Below, piece by piece: positions 27,280-36,200 of a DNA stretch of 64,000 nucleotides. Source of the DNA: Shewanella canadensis (lineage in GTDB: Bacteria; Pseudomonadota; Gammaproteobacteria; Enterobacterales; Shewanellaceae); NCBI RefSeq assembly GCF_003966225.1, contig NZ_RXNU01000001.1, positions 682,001 to 746,000 of the forward strand, read 5' to 3'. Under the pieces are notes generated by a model. It was not told the origin of the DNA, did not search any database, and was given only the letters and a program-made list of their open reading frames with translations. Made by a program: the position numbers and the translations under genes. Position 1 is the first letter of the stretch. Each line of letters begins with the position of its first letter.

Positions 27280-28587
27280 TTATCTGATTTTCTTGACCTT
27301 AGCTGGCGCCTTGTTCGATGAGTTTTTAACTTTAACTCTACGACCCCCCAGATTCTTCTCTGCGATCATCTGTGCGCCGGTGTTATCTTCTCTTTGCTGT
27401 TTCTTGGCAAAACTACGGCGTTTCTGAATTTGCTTGATAAGCAGTTCTCGGCTGCCCACTTCATAACCCGGGACAGTGATACGGCGAAGCTGCTTGCCAA
27501 TCAGCTTTTCGATATCGGCTAAGGTGCGCTCCTCTTCACGGCTGACCAGAGAAATAGCGACCCCTGATTTTCCGGCGCGGCCGGTACGGCCGATACGGTG
27601 CACATAATCTTCGGCTAAGAAAGGCAGGTCGTAGTTAACGACATACTCAAGACCTTGAATATCGAGGCCGCGAGCCGCAACTTCGGTGGCTACCAAGGCG
27701 CGTACCTTGCCCTCTTTAAATTCACGTAGAGCGCGGCGACGATTACCCTGAGCCTTCTCGCCATGCACTACAGCCGATGTGATGCCATCGAGGTTTAACT
27801 CTTTTACCAGCTTATCCGCGGCGTCGCGTGTCGCGGTAAAGACCAACACCTGTTGCCAGTTTTTCTTGCCGATAAGTTCAGACAGCAGCTCTCGCTTACG
27901 ACGCTGCTCTACCGGATAGACCACCTGGCTCACTGTATCTGCGGTGCTGTTTTGGCTATCGACACTGATAAGTTTGGGCTTGACCAACATATCGTTGGCC
28001 AGTTTCTTCACTGCGCTAGAGAAGGTGGCAGAGAAGAGTAAATTTTGACGATTCTTATTCACGGCTTGAAGTATCTTCTGGATGTCGGCTATAAAGCCCA
28101 TATCCAGCATACGGTCCGCTTCGTCTAATACCATAAAATCAACATTAGACAGGTTCAAGTTACACGCTTGAAGGTGCTCGAGTAAGCGTCCCGGTGTGGC
28201 GACTATGATGTCTGCACCACGTTTGATCTTCTGTGCCTGAGTCTCCAGCTTTACACCACCATAGATGGTTAATACCGAGACCTGCATGTATTTGCTGTAA
28301 TCTTTGATATTGTCGGCTATTTGACTGGCCAGTTCACGGGTCGGTGTCAGGATCAGTGCACGGGTATTGGAACGCTGAGTTTCTGTTGGCGTGTCGAACA
28401 TCTTCTGCAAAATAGGCAGAGCAAAGGCGGCAGTTTTACCTGTGCCCGTTTGTGCACTGGCTAATACATCCTGACCTCTGCGAATTGCCGGAATGGCTTC
28501 TTGTTGAACTGGTGTCATTTTCTGATAACCACATTCTGAGATAGCACGTAAAATCTCGGGAGCAAAACTAAAAGATTCAAATCTCAT
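27280..28587 (-). CDS. rhlE: DEAD-box RNA helicase, RhlE type
   Basis: A 435-residue ATP-dependent RNA helicase, likely active in ribosome assembly or RNA decay. I choose the ATG at 28587 (MRFESFSFAPEIL) because CAGGAAAC stands just upstream; a longer frame reaches back 26 codons but lacks the usual features. Motifs in order: Q motif (FAPEILRAISECGYQKMTPVQQEAIP), AQTGTGKT, PTRELASQI, VLDEADRMLDMGF, LFSATF, and HRIGRTGRAGKSG. The basic C-terminal tail (RRVKVKNSSNKAPAKVKKIR) is typical of RhlE-like enzymes. Confidence 0.93.
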   Translation of the reverse strand: MRFESFSFAPEILRAISECGYQKMTPVQQEAIPAIRRGQDVLASAQTGTGKTAAFALPILQKMFDTPTETQRSNTRALILTPTRELASQIADNIKDYSKYMQVSVLTIYGGVKLETQAQKIKRGADIIVATPGRLLEHLQACNLNLSNVDFMVLDEADRMLDMGFIADIQKILQAVNKNRQNLLFSATFSSAVKKLANDMLVKPKLISVDSQNSTADTVSQVVYPVEQRRKRELLSELIGKKNWQQVLVFTATRDAADKLVKELNLDGITSAVVHGEKAQGNRRRALREFKEGKVRALVATEVAARGLDIQGLEYVVNYDLPFLAEDYVHRIGRTGRAGKSGVAISLVSREEERTLADIEKLIGKQLRRITVPGYEVGSRELLIKQIQKRRSFAKKQQREDNTGAQMIAEKNLGGRRVKVKNSSNKAPAKVKKIR

Positions 28588-28866
28588 CTTGGGTTTCCTG
28601 TATTTAACCAATTCAAATGCCCTGCGAAGTTGCAGGCCAATGTCACCATAAACAATAGCCGTCAAAAATTGACGGCGGCGGAATATAGCAAATTTGCGTC
28701 GATTTTAACAGCAAATACTATCAGGTAAATCCAGGTATTGTTTAATTCTGCTCTTATTAACCGAATCACCTCGCATTGTGGTTGTTTAAAGGTGCGCGCA
28801 GTTTGACAGTTTTAGCTTGTGGTCTAGGCTTTATAACTCTTACAGCTTGGATTGCATGGAGGCAAT
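28588..28866. other. Divergent leader between helicase and EAL genes
   Basis: Contains a perfect 8-bp hairpin GCCGTCAA (28658-28665) / TTGACGGC (28669-28676) in the likely helicase leader, about 70 bases before its start. Nothing else was recognised apart from ordinary promoter-like AT-rich sequence. Confidence 0.35.
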
Positions 28867-28968
28867 ATGACACTACTTGTGTGTTCTCAAATGGAAGCGC
28901 CTGATTATCTCGCCAGTTTTGACTCTCTTTCTCACTTGCTCTCTCACTTTTATGAGGGTGCGTTATGA
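28867..28968 (+). CDS. Possible 33-residue leader peptide coupled to EAL gene
   Basis: The frame MTLLVCSQMEAPDYLASFDS continues to a TGA at 28966-28968, which overlaps the ATG of the receiver-EAL gene (ATGA). A good GGAGG lies four bases before this ATG. Strong initiation site plus the four-base overlap suggest a real upstream reading frame, translated just before and coupled to the regulator. It matches no family I know. It is short, so chance is possible. Confidence 0.45.
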   Translation: MTLLVCSQMEAPDYLASFDSLSHLLSHFYEGAL

Positions 28969-30164
28969 CGATTAATGTTCTGATCATCGACGATTCCCTT
29001 AGCTCTTGTCGTGTGTTGAGTAAACACTTTATGCAGTTGAACGTGTATCGAGTCGAGTACTGCAGCGATGGCCAGACGGCGTTACGGACACTGACCAAAT
29101 ACAGAGATGATTATCAGGTGATCGTGGTCGATCTTCATATGCCTAAAATGGATGGCATCGAGCTGTTAATCAGGCTCAGTAAGATAGGCTTCAAGGGCGG
29201 AGTGATCATCGCATCCGGTATGGAGAGCCGGATAATTGAAGCCGCTTCTCAGGTCGTCGTGAACTCCAGACTAAGGCTGTTAGGCGCCCTGATGAAGCCC
29301 GTCTGCTCCTCTCAGCTGAAGATATGTATCGAGCGCTTGTTTATGATGGACAGTGAACTGGCTCCTAAACAGCCCATGATGAAGGTGAAGGAGTTGCAGG
29401 AGGCGATTAATAGCGACAAGGTGATTCCCTATTATCAGGCTCAGATGGATGTTAAAACCGGTGAGATAAAAGGCTTCGAGGTGTTGTGCCGCATTCAACA
29501 GGGAGAGCAACTGCAACTGATCTCACCGAGCCGCTTTATCGATCTGGCCGAAGAGCATAACTTGCTCAATACCTTAACCGATAAACTCATCACCAGGGCG
29601 ATGGATGAGTGGAGAGAGATAAGCCGGATGAGCTCCTGTGCCGGTAGCAGCATTTCGATAAACCTAACCCCGAACCAATTAGCACAGCGAAGCTGGCCAA
29701 ATCGGTTGATGCGCTATTGTGAAGAGAAACAGCTCAAACCCTCGAAGGTGACCATCGAGATAACCGAAAATCAGGTGCTCAATAAGCAGAGTCAGCACTC
29801 GAGTATTAGTCGGTTAAGGATGCATAATTTTGGCGTGGCTATCGATGATTTCGGGACCGGTTATACCAATCTGTCACAACTATGTAAGTTACCGATTAGT
29901 GAGGTCAAACTCGATATGAGTCTGGTCAAAGGGATCCACTTAGATCCGCTGGCGCAAACTATTTTGAAATCTCTGCAGGATATCAGCCAGGGCTTGGGAG
30001 TGGATCTGGTCGCCGAAGGTGTCGAGGATATTCGGGATCTCAATTATCTCGAGAAGATCGATGATTTGCGCCTGCAAGGCTACTTAATCTGTCGACCAAA
30101 ACCCTTTAGTGAAATCATGCGCTGGTTGAAGGCGCACGAGAAAGTGGGTTGCGGACAGGTGTAA
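28965..30164 (+). CDS. Response regulator with EAL (c-di-GMP phosphodiesterase) domain
   Basis: A 399-residue protein: receiver domain at about 1-125, EAL domain at about 150-395. Receiver: acidic pair D9 D10, phospho-acceptor D56 (VVDLHMPKMDG), K111. EAL: E172-V-L in place of EAL, INLTPNQ, EITENQ, IDDFGTGYT, VKLDMSLVK, VAEGVED and QGYLICRPKP. All metal and catalytic positions look intact, so hydrolysis of cyclic di-GMP is expected, controlled by phosphorylation from an unlinked histidine kinase. GAGGG precedes the start. An overlapping small upstream frame may couple its translation. Confidence 0.92.
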   Translation: MTINVLIIDDSLSSCRVLSKHFMQLNVYRVEYCSDGQTALRTLTKYRDDYQVIVVDLHMPKMDGIELLIRLSKIGFKGGVIIASGMESRIIEAASQVVVNSRLRLLGALMKPVCSSQLKICIERLFMMDSELAPKQPMMKVKELQEAINSDKVIPYYQAQMDVKTGEIKGFEVLCRIQQGEQLQLISPSRFIDLAEEHNLLNTLTDKLITRAMDEWREISRMSSCAGSSISINLTPNQLAQRSWPNRLMRYCEEKQLKPSKVTIEITENQVLNKQSQHSSISRLRMHNFGVAIDDFGTGYTNLSQLCKLPISEVKLDMSLVKGIHLDPLAQTILKSLQDISQGLGVDLVAEGVEDIRDLNYLEKIDDLRLQGYLICRPKPFSEIMRWLKAHEKVGCGQV

Positions 30165-30258
30165 TAGGATCCCGGAGATCTCGTTCCTCGATTCCGGGAT
30201 GACTACTATTAATAGGGGCTAGAGCCTGAGAACTGAAAAACTAGATAGCCTTCTGTTA
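30165..30258. repeat. REP-like hairpin between convergent genes
   Basis: ATCCCGG (30169-30175) pairs with CCGGGAT (30194-30200), extended imperfectly inwards. It is followed by a weakly heptameric CTAGAGCC...ACTAGATAGCC stretch. There is no T run, so it is not a canonical terminator. Confidence 0.5.
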
Positions 30259-32046
30259 CTAAATAGTTTTAGTTGCGTTTGTCAGCCAGGCAAGCTCCTC
30301 ACCCCGCATTAATGGCGATAGGGTATCGAATACCAATCTATGATAATCATTAAACCAGTTGATCTCGGCCTCACTTAAGAGTGCTTTATCTATTAGGCGT
30401 GAATCCATGGGGATCATAGTGAGTGCTTCGAACTCGAATATTTCACGTTCGGCGTTTGCTAAGGCTTCACAGTGACGTACCGTCACTAAGTTCTCCAGGC
30501 GTATGCCAAATTCATCGGCGCGGTAATAGCCAGGTTCATTTGAGATAACCATGCCGGGAAGCAGGGCGACATCATTACTGTTTTTGGCTACACGCTGTGG
30601 TCCTTCATGGACACTCAAGAAGTGGCCGACTCCGTGTCCGGTGCCATGGTCGTAGTCGAAGCCATGTTGCCAAAGGTACTGTCTGGCGAAAGCATCGAGT
30701 TGCTGCCCTGTGGTGCCTCTGGGAAAGCGCGCCTGATCCAGGGCGATATGGCCTTTAAGGACTAAGGTGACCATCTTCTTCTGCTCATCACTGACCTGAC
30801 CTATGGCCAAAGTACGGGTGACATCGGTCGTGCCGTCGAGGTATTGAGCGCCGGAGTCGACCAGATAGAGACTGTTGTTGGTCATGGTTGCCGGGGTGCC
30901 ATTGTTGTGGTTGTAATGGCACATTGCCGCGTTGCCGCCCACCGCTGAGATAGTGTCGAAACTTGGCTCACGATAGAGCTCATCTTCGAGACGGAAGGTT
31001 TCTAATTTATCCGATAAGACGCCCTCATCATAGAAGTTGCCAGCTGACACCTCCTTATCTAACCAGGCGAGGAAGCGACTGACCGCGACGCCATCGCGAA
31101 TATGACAGGCTCGGATCCCGGCAAGCTCAGACTCATTTTTTTGTGCCTTAGGCAGTGAAACCGGATCGAAGCCGGCAACTAATGTCGCGCCCGCCTGCTG
31201 GGCAGTCAGTTGAGACCAGGCATTAGCCGAATTAGGGTCGGCTAGCAGCTTGGTGTCCGCTAGCTTATTGAGGGCCGATTTCAATTCAGTCTCATCGCAG
31301 AAGGTGACGCCTTCACCCACATGCTCATTGATGCCAGCAGGAAGCTTTTTAAGATCGGTAAAGAGCACCATATCACCATTGGCGTGCAGCAGCGCCGTGC
31401 CTAACACGATAGGCAGACAGGGGACATCGCTGCCTCGAATGTTCAGCAACCAGCAGAAGGAGTCGAGTGAAGTGATAAGCGCGGTATCGGCGCCCGCTTT
31501 GGCGACGGCAGCACCTATCTCCAGACGTTTTTGCAGACTCGTCTTACCTGCACTCTTAGCGTCAAAGAGTACGACCGGTGAACTTGAGGGCGCCGGTCTG
31601 TCCTGCCAGTGAAGGTCGACTGGATTTTCTTCGACAGAGACTAAGCTTATCTGCGCCTTTGCCAATTTAGTTTCAGCACTTTTTTGCCAGCTAAGGGGAT
31701 GGAGGCGGGAGTCGTAACCCACGCGCGCATCGCGCGTTAAGGTCTCTGTGAGCCACTCAATTTGTGGTGTGTCAGTCAGGCTGAGATATTCAAACAGAGT
31801 GCCATCCACCTGCTGCTTAACCTGAACGGTATATCGACCATCGACAAAAATCGCCGCACTCTCTTTAAGCACGATAACCATACCCGCAGAGCCGGTGAAA
31901 TGACTGATCCACAGCATGCGCTCGTTGCGCTCGGGGACATACTCTCCCAGATATTCATCGGCGCGTGGAATGATGAAAGCGTCGAGGTTGGCTTTGGTCA
32001 TTTCTGAGCGGACGGCGTCCAGGCGAGCGGCGATTGTTTGTGTCAT
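30259..32046 (-). CDS. pepP: Xaa-Pro aminopeptidase (M24B, aminopeptidase P)
   Basis: A 595-residue large-form aminopeptidase P that removes an N-terminal residue before proline. I place the start at the ATG complementary to 32044-32046 (MTQTIAARLDAVRSEM) because AGGAG lies five bases upstream. The catalytic domain holds the M24 metal residues in YLVDSGAQYLDGTTDVTRT, HGTGHGVGHFLSVHEGPQ, ISNEPGYY and GIRLENLV. Two N-terminal creatinase-like domains precede it. The symbol is by function; this is the three-domain eukaryote-like form, not the short E. coli one. Confidence 0.93.
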   Translation of the reverse strand: MTQTIAARLDAVRSEMTKANLDAFIIPRADEYLGEYVPERNERMLWISHFTGSAGMVIVLKESAAIFVDGRYTVQVKQQVDGTLFEYLSLTDTPQIEWLTETLTRDARVGYDSRLHPLSWQKSAETKLAKAQISLVSVEENPVDLHWQDRPAPSSSPVVLFDAKSAGKTSLQKRLEIGAAVAKAGADTALITSLDSFCWLLNIRGSDVPCLPIVLGTALLHANGDMVLFTDLKKLPAGINEHVGEGVTFCDETELKSALNKLADTKLLADPNSANAWSQLTAQQAGATLVAGFDPVSLPKAQKNESELAGIRACHIRDGVAVSRFLAWLDKEVSAGNFYDEGVLSDKLETFRLEDELYREPSFDTISAVGGNAAMCHYNHNNGTPATMTNNSLYLVDSGAQYLDGTTDVTRTLAIGQVSDEQKKMVTLVLKGHIALDQARFPRGTTGQQLDAFARQYLWQHGFDYDHGTGHGVGHFLSVHEGPQRVAKNSNDVALLPGMVISNEPGYYRADEFGIRLENLVTVRHCEALANAEREIFEFEALTMIPMDSRLIDKALLSEAEINWFNDYHRLVFDTLSPLMRGEELAWLTNATKTI

Positions 32047-32338
32047 ACATACTCCTGTTATCACTGACCGACTTTCGGGCGGGATGCATTGTCAGTGTTT
32101 ATTCTAATGGGATTATTTGCTGCCGATTATCGCAGCTCAATGGAGGAGAGGGAAGTTGCTCCATTGCGTTTTTTTATTCAAACAAGCTACAGCTTGTAAA
32201 CTTTGAAACATTTAACTTGTTACATTCTGGTGCAGATCAATTAGATTAACCCAATAGACTCATCACCCATCTTTTGGCTAAGGTCATCCGCCTCTTAGAT
32301 AAAGTATGCATCTGATTTTTTACTGTAGGAGTTAATTA
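32047..32338. other. Divergent promoter region
   Basis: About 290 bases between the aminopeptidase and MFS genes, AT-rich in the second half. TAGGAG lies seven bases before the MFS start. No repeat or RNA feature was recognised. Confidence 0.35.
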
Positions 32339-33535
32339 ATGCCGTTTAATGTTTGGGTGCTGACCCTGGCACAAGCGTTCGCGATGAGCGCCGCACCTAT
32401 GATGATGTTACTGGGAGGGATCGTCGGTATCGAGCTGGCACCCAGCCCGGCCTTAGCGACATTGCCGATCACCTCCATGGTTGTGGGGGTTGCGATATCG
32501 ATATTACCTGTGACTCAATTGATGAAGCGTTTCGGGCGTAAAAAAGTATTCATCGGTGGATCTCTTTTGGCTGCGATGGCGGGCCTCATAGGAGCCTATG
32601 GGATAGGTGAACGTGACTTTACGGTCTTCTGTATCAGCGGAGTGCTGCTCGGCACCGCCGGGGCGATCGTTCAACAGTACCGTTTCGCTGCAATGGAAGC
32701 CGTGGCGCCCGCTTTAGGTGCTAAAGCTGCATCTCGGGTGCTACTCGGTGGGTTAGTCGCCGCATTTCTAGGCCCGGAACTGGCCCTGTTTGGCAATGAG
32801 TTAGTGGCCACTCCCTATGTCGGCGCCTTTCTTTTTCTGACGCTGGTTTGCCTATTAGCGGCTTTTACATTGATGTTTTACCGTGAGTCTGCGGCAATTA
32901 ACCCCCTTCATTCGGAACGTTCTCATGCAGCTCCCAGACCTCTAGCGGTTATTTTGAGTCACACTCAAATCTGGGTGGCTATTGCTGGCGCCATCATAGG
33001 CTTTGCCATGATGAGTTTCGTGATGACGGCCACTCCCCTGCATATGCATCATATCGAACATCACTCTCTGGCCGATACTAAGTGGGTGATTCAGAGTCAC
33101 ATTATAGCCATGTATCTTCCTTCATTATTCACGGGGTTTTTAGTGGCAAGGTGGGGGGTATCTAAGATGATGTTGCTGGGCTTAACGGCCTATCTGGTGA
33201 CTATCGTTATCGCCTTGATGGGTAATGAACTTCTTAATTATTGGTTGGCACTGGTATTGTTAGGTCTGGGTTGGAACCTGTTGTTCGTTGGCGGAACCGT
33301 GCTTCTACCCCGTTGTTATGCTCACGGTGAAGGATTTAAGGTACAGGCGTTGAATGACAGTTTAGTCTTCGGTTCTCAAGCGCTCGCCTCCTTGAGTGCC
33401 GGATGGGTTATTCATCAATTGGGGTGGGAGTTACTGCTGAGTATCTGTCTGCCATTCATAGCCTTTCAGCTTTTGTTGATGACTTGGTGGAAATTTAGTC
33501 AAAGCAATCGCTTGGAGGCTAATGCTAACAAATAA
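32339..33535 (+). CDS. MFS transporter
   Basis: A 398-residue major facilitator with about 12 hydrophobic segments. The loop 2-3 signature appears as QLMKRFGRKKVFIGGSLLAAMAG (about 60-82), followed by further helices and a charged central loop (RESAAINPLHSERSHAAPRPL, about 181-201). The histidine-rich TPLHMHHIEHHSLAD segment lies in the second half. The substrate cannot be predicted. TAGGAG precedes the ATG. The ROK gene follows in the same direction after about 90 bases and might be co-expressed. Confidence 0.9.
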   Translation: MPFNVWVLTLAQAFAMSAAPMMMLLGGIVGIELAPSPALATLPITSMVVGVAISILPVTQLMKRFGRKKVFIGGSLLAAMAGLIGAYGIGERDFTVFCISGVLLGTAGAIVQQYRFAAMEAVAPALGAKAASRVLLGGLVAAFLGPELALFGNELVATPYVGAFLFLTLVCLLAAFTLMFYRESAAINPLHSERSHAAPRPLAVILSHTQIWVAIAGAIIGFAMMSFVMTATPLHMHHIEHHSLADTKWVIQSHIIAMYLPSLFTGFLVARWGVSKMMLLGLTAYLVTIVIALMGNELLNYWLALVLLGLGWNLLFVGGTVLLPRCYAHGEGFKVQALNDSLVFGSQALASLSAGWVIHQLGWELLLSICLPFIAFQLLLMTWWKFSQSNRLEANANK

Positions 33536-33628
33536 GGCCCTCTTTTCATTGTGGATTTATGTTAGAATTTTTGTTTCAATTTAGTATGCTTTTCTCTTTC
33601 GAATACGAAGAGAGCTGTGGAGCAGTTA

Positions 33629-34408
33629 ATGCAAACAATAACGGTCGATATCGGTGGTACCACAGCATTATTTGAGATGCATCTTGATGGTCGAGTCGAG
33701 CAGTATAAAATTGCTACGGGTGACGGGTTTAATATCGATAGCCTTAATCAGCACTTAACGGAGTTAGAGTCTGATTATGGATTTAGCGAGTATGGGCTGG
33801 CGATAGCTCTGCCTGGACTGGTTCAAAATAACCGACTGCTGTCGAGCAGATCTCTGCCGAGGCTAAATGGCTTATCCCAAGTCGATATCTTGAGCCGAGC
33901 GAAGAACATTGTTATTTCAAATGATATCGATGCCGGCATACAGGCTGTTAGCGATCCTAAGCACCCATGTGAGTTATTGATCATGAGTGGTAGTGGGATC
34001 GGGATGTCCATTGCCTTGAATGGTAAACTGTTTACCGGGGCATCCGGTGTAGCAGGAGAGTTAGGGCATTGCCGGGTGATGACTGAATCCGGTGAGTTTA
34101 GCCTGGAGCAACTTGCCGGTGGTGTCTGTGCACGCACACGCGGGCTTAAATCACCCAGTGAGTTGTTTCGTGCAGGAAGTTATCTGGGGATGGGGATAGC
34201 CTGGTCCGTGAATCTGTTTAACCCTAATCGCATATGGCTTGCCGGTAGCATGATGAACAACGATGATTATTATAAAGGTTGTATCAGCGCACTCAATGAT
34301 ATGGCATTAACGGCCCCCTTATCTCAAGCGAAGGTATCCCGTGTTCATGATATGGAAACCTTAGTGTGCAGAGGCCTGAAGAAACTTCTCGCACAAACAG
34401 GGGATTGA
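33629..34408 (+). CDS. ROK family protein (sugar kinase-like)
   Basis: A 259-residue ROK-family protein, probably a cytoplasmic sugar kinase or a sensor derived from one. The phosphate-1 motif is at the N-terminus (TVDIGGTTALFEM), the mid-protein acid is in ISNDIDAGIQAV, and GSGIGMSIALNGKLFTGASGVAGELGH is the ROK core. The zinc-binding CxCGxxGCxE motif expected shortly after GELGH is absent; the segment reads CRVMTESGEFSLEQLAGG. It is also shorter than typical ROK kinases (about 290-300). The start is the ATG at 33629 with GTGGAG upstream. Confidence 0.82.
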   Translation: MQTITVDIGGTTALFEMHLDGRVEQYKIATGDGFNIDSLNQHLTELESDYGFSEYGLAIALPGLVQNNRLLSSRSLPRLNGLSQVDILSRAKNIVISNDIDAGIQAVSDPKHPCELLIMSGSGIGMSIALNGKLFTGASGVAGELGHCRVMTESGEFSLEQLAGGVCARTRGLKSPSELFRAGSYLGMGIAWSVNLFNPNRIWLAGSMMNNDDYYKGCISALNDMALTAPLSQAKVSRVHDMETLVCRGLKKLLAQTGD

Positions 34409-34518
34409 TCTTTTCTGCCTATTATCGACTCCTTGTCTAGGGAGTCGAGCCGATATAACTCACATTTTCGCATTTTACATTTAGAGCCAAGATGTTGAGT
34501 ATGTTTTTATTAACTACT

Positions 34519-34535
34519 TATACCGATTGGTATTA
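34519..34535. repeat. Solo MITE end
   Basis: TTATACCGATTGGTATT, identical to the right end of the 264-bp elements but without a partner end. Similar solo ends stand just beyond stop codons at 37420-37433 (ATCGATTGGTATAA) and 44163-44176 (ATACCAATTGGTAT). Confidence 0.6.
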
Positions 34536-34573
34536 ATGTAATAGAACATTAACTTTCCCTCGAGTTGGTAATA

Positions 34574-35887
34574 ATGAAAATAAAGTTGAAACAGATAGCC
34601 GTCGTGATATCGGCAGGGCTGTTGAGCACCTCGGCTCTTGCTCAGAGTGAGATATTTGCCGGACAGTCCGGCACAATATCTGACATCGGTGACGTGGTAC
34701 AGATCCTGCTCCCGGCAGGGGGGCTGGCAGGAAGTCTTTGGATTGGTGACACCGAAGGTGCCTGGCAACTCACAAAAGGGGTCGCAACTACCTCGGCCAT
34801 CACACACGGCTTAAAATTTAGCTATGAGCGACTCAGACCCGATGGTAGTGAGCACAACTCCTTTCCTTCGGGACATACATCGGCGGCATTTTCGGGTGCC
34901 GCCTATATTCATCACAGATACGGCAATGCCTGGGGGATCCCGGCATATGGTGCGGCTGCCTTTGTTGGGGCCAGCCGTGTATGGGCTAACCGTCACTATC
35001 TGGATGATGTCATGGCTGGTGGCTCTATTGCTGTGCTCAGTAGCCTATATTGGACCGAGCCTTACAACCAATCCGACTTCGTGATATCTCCTACCATAGG
35101 TGAGGGGAGCGTGGGACTCTCACTCAATTACACTCCGGGCAGAGCGGGGGCGAAATCTGACCTTAGCTCAAAACATAAGAGTGATTGGGGTAAGGTCGAT
35201 AAGAGCTACCGTAACAGTTATGAGCTATTTATCGGCGGCGCCGATACCAATGAGAACAGCATTCAAGACGCAGGTAGTCAGGCTTTCGACCTGTATGACT
35301 TTAGCCGCGAAAGTGAACCTCATACCTACTCTTCAGCGAGAGTTAAATGGGGCATGGATGAGGCTCAGTATCTCTATTTTAGTTTCACTCCCTTCGAGTC
35401 CAGAGATACCAGTAAGCTCAACGAAGATATTCACTTCGGGGGGAAACAGTATCGGGCGGGCAAGGAGGTGGTTTCGGCTTACCGTCTATACGGTTTAACC
35501 GCGGATTACCTGTTTGAGTTATTGCCAAATAGTGATTGGAAACTCGATGTGGGTGCTGGCCTGAGCGTTAATCATCTCTCTATTCGTTTAGATGATATCG
35601 AAGGCGACAACTTGAGTGAGCGAGAGGATTGGTTTATCGCCCCGGCGGCCATGGCCGAAGTGGGTTATCAATTCACTGACAGCATCTCTGCGAATATTGG
35701 CTACCGAGCATCGATATCCGGTACGGCAGACTCTCAAGATGTGTGGGTCAGTTTCGATTACAGGTTCAACGAGCGCTGGGCAACCTCTTTGGTGGCCGGT
35801 CAGTTTGAGCAGCAGATATCGACAAACGAGTTAACCAACGACTTGTCTCTTGCCTATGGCGGTTTTACGGTTGCCTATGCCTTCTAG
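34574..35887 (+). CDS. PAP2-family phosphatase fused to outer-membrane beta-barrel
   Basis: A 437-residue protein with a signal peptide (cleavage after ALAQ). The N-terminal PAP2 acid phosphatase domain shows KFSYERLRPDG, SFPSGHTSAAFSG and SRVWANRHYLDDV, all three active-site blocks with the catalytic histidines. From about residue 165 the protein changes to alternating amphipathic strands (VGLSLNYTPG, YLYFSFTPFES, DWKLDVGAGLSVN, SISANIGYRASI, DVWVSFDYRF) and ends in the aromatic FTVAYAF typical of outer-membrane barrels. This suggests a phosphatase tethered to or embedded in the outer membrane. The substrate (lipid phosphate or other) is unknown. Confidence 0.83.
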   Translation: MKIKLKQIAVVISAGLLSTSALAQSEIFAGQSGTISDIGDVVQILLPAGGLAGSLWIGDTEGAWQLTKGVATTSAITHGLKFSYERLRPDGSEHNSFPSGHTSAAFSGAAYIHHRYGNAWGIPAYGAAAFVGASRVWANRHYLDDVMAGGSIAVLSSLYWTEPYNQSDFVISPTIGEGSVGLSLNYTPGRAGAKSDLSSKHKSDWGKVDKSYRNSYELFIGGADTNENSIQDAGSQAFDLYDFSRESEPHTYSSARVKWGMDEAQYLYFSFTPFESRDTSKLNEDIHFGGKQYRAGKEVVSAYRLYGLTADYLFELLPNSDWKLDVGAGLSVNHLSIRLDDIEGDNLSEREDWFIAPAAMAEVGYQFTDSISANIGYRASISGTADSQDVWVSFDYRFNERWATSLVAGQFEQQISTNELTNDLSLAYGGFTVAYAF

Positions 35888-35910
35888 TCTAATCTATTAA
35901 ACTATTAGTG

Positions 35911-35946
35911 AAATGCCAGTCGGTGCTCAATCGACTGGCATTTTTA
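35911..35946 (+). terminator. Terminator after PAP2-barrel gene
   Basis: Stem AAATGCCAGTCG (35911-35922) / CGACTGGCATTT (35932-35943) followed by a T-rich tail. Confidence 0.88.
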
Positions 35947-36200
35947 TATCGGCTCCAGAATTAATTGTTCGGGTGAAGTTTCTCCCAGGTTTACGACCTC
36001 ATTATTTATTCCCTATTTGGCCTAAATTTAATCATTCTCTATCCGTTTGAATATTTTTCTACTGATACTTTGTATATTTTATGCTAGAAAGTAGTTCTGA
36101 TTTCATGACTGGTTCCATAAGCGGATCCAGTCTTGAGTAAAATAGGTGTTATGCCTGGAGTTCAGGCGTTTTCCAGGTACAAAAATGAAAGGGTAATCAA
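35947..36200. other. Leader of M24 peptidase gene
   Basis: AT-rich, with AAAGGGT about eight bases before the next start. No repeat or RNA gene was recognised. Confidence 0.3.

Noticed and set aside
28766..29098. Leftward 110-codon open frame
   Set aside because: Antisense to the EAL gene start and its leader, with no ribosome site.
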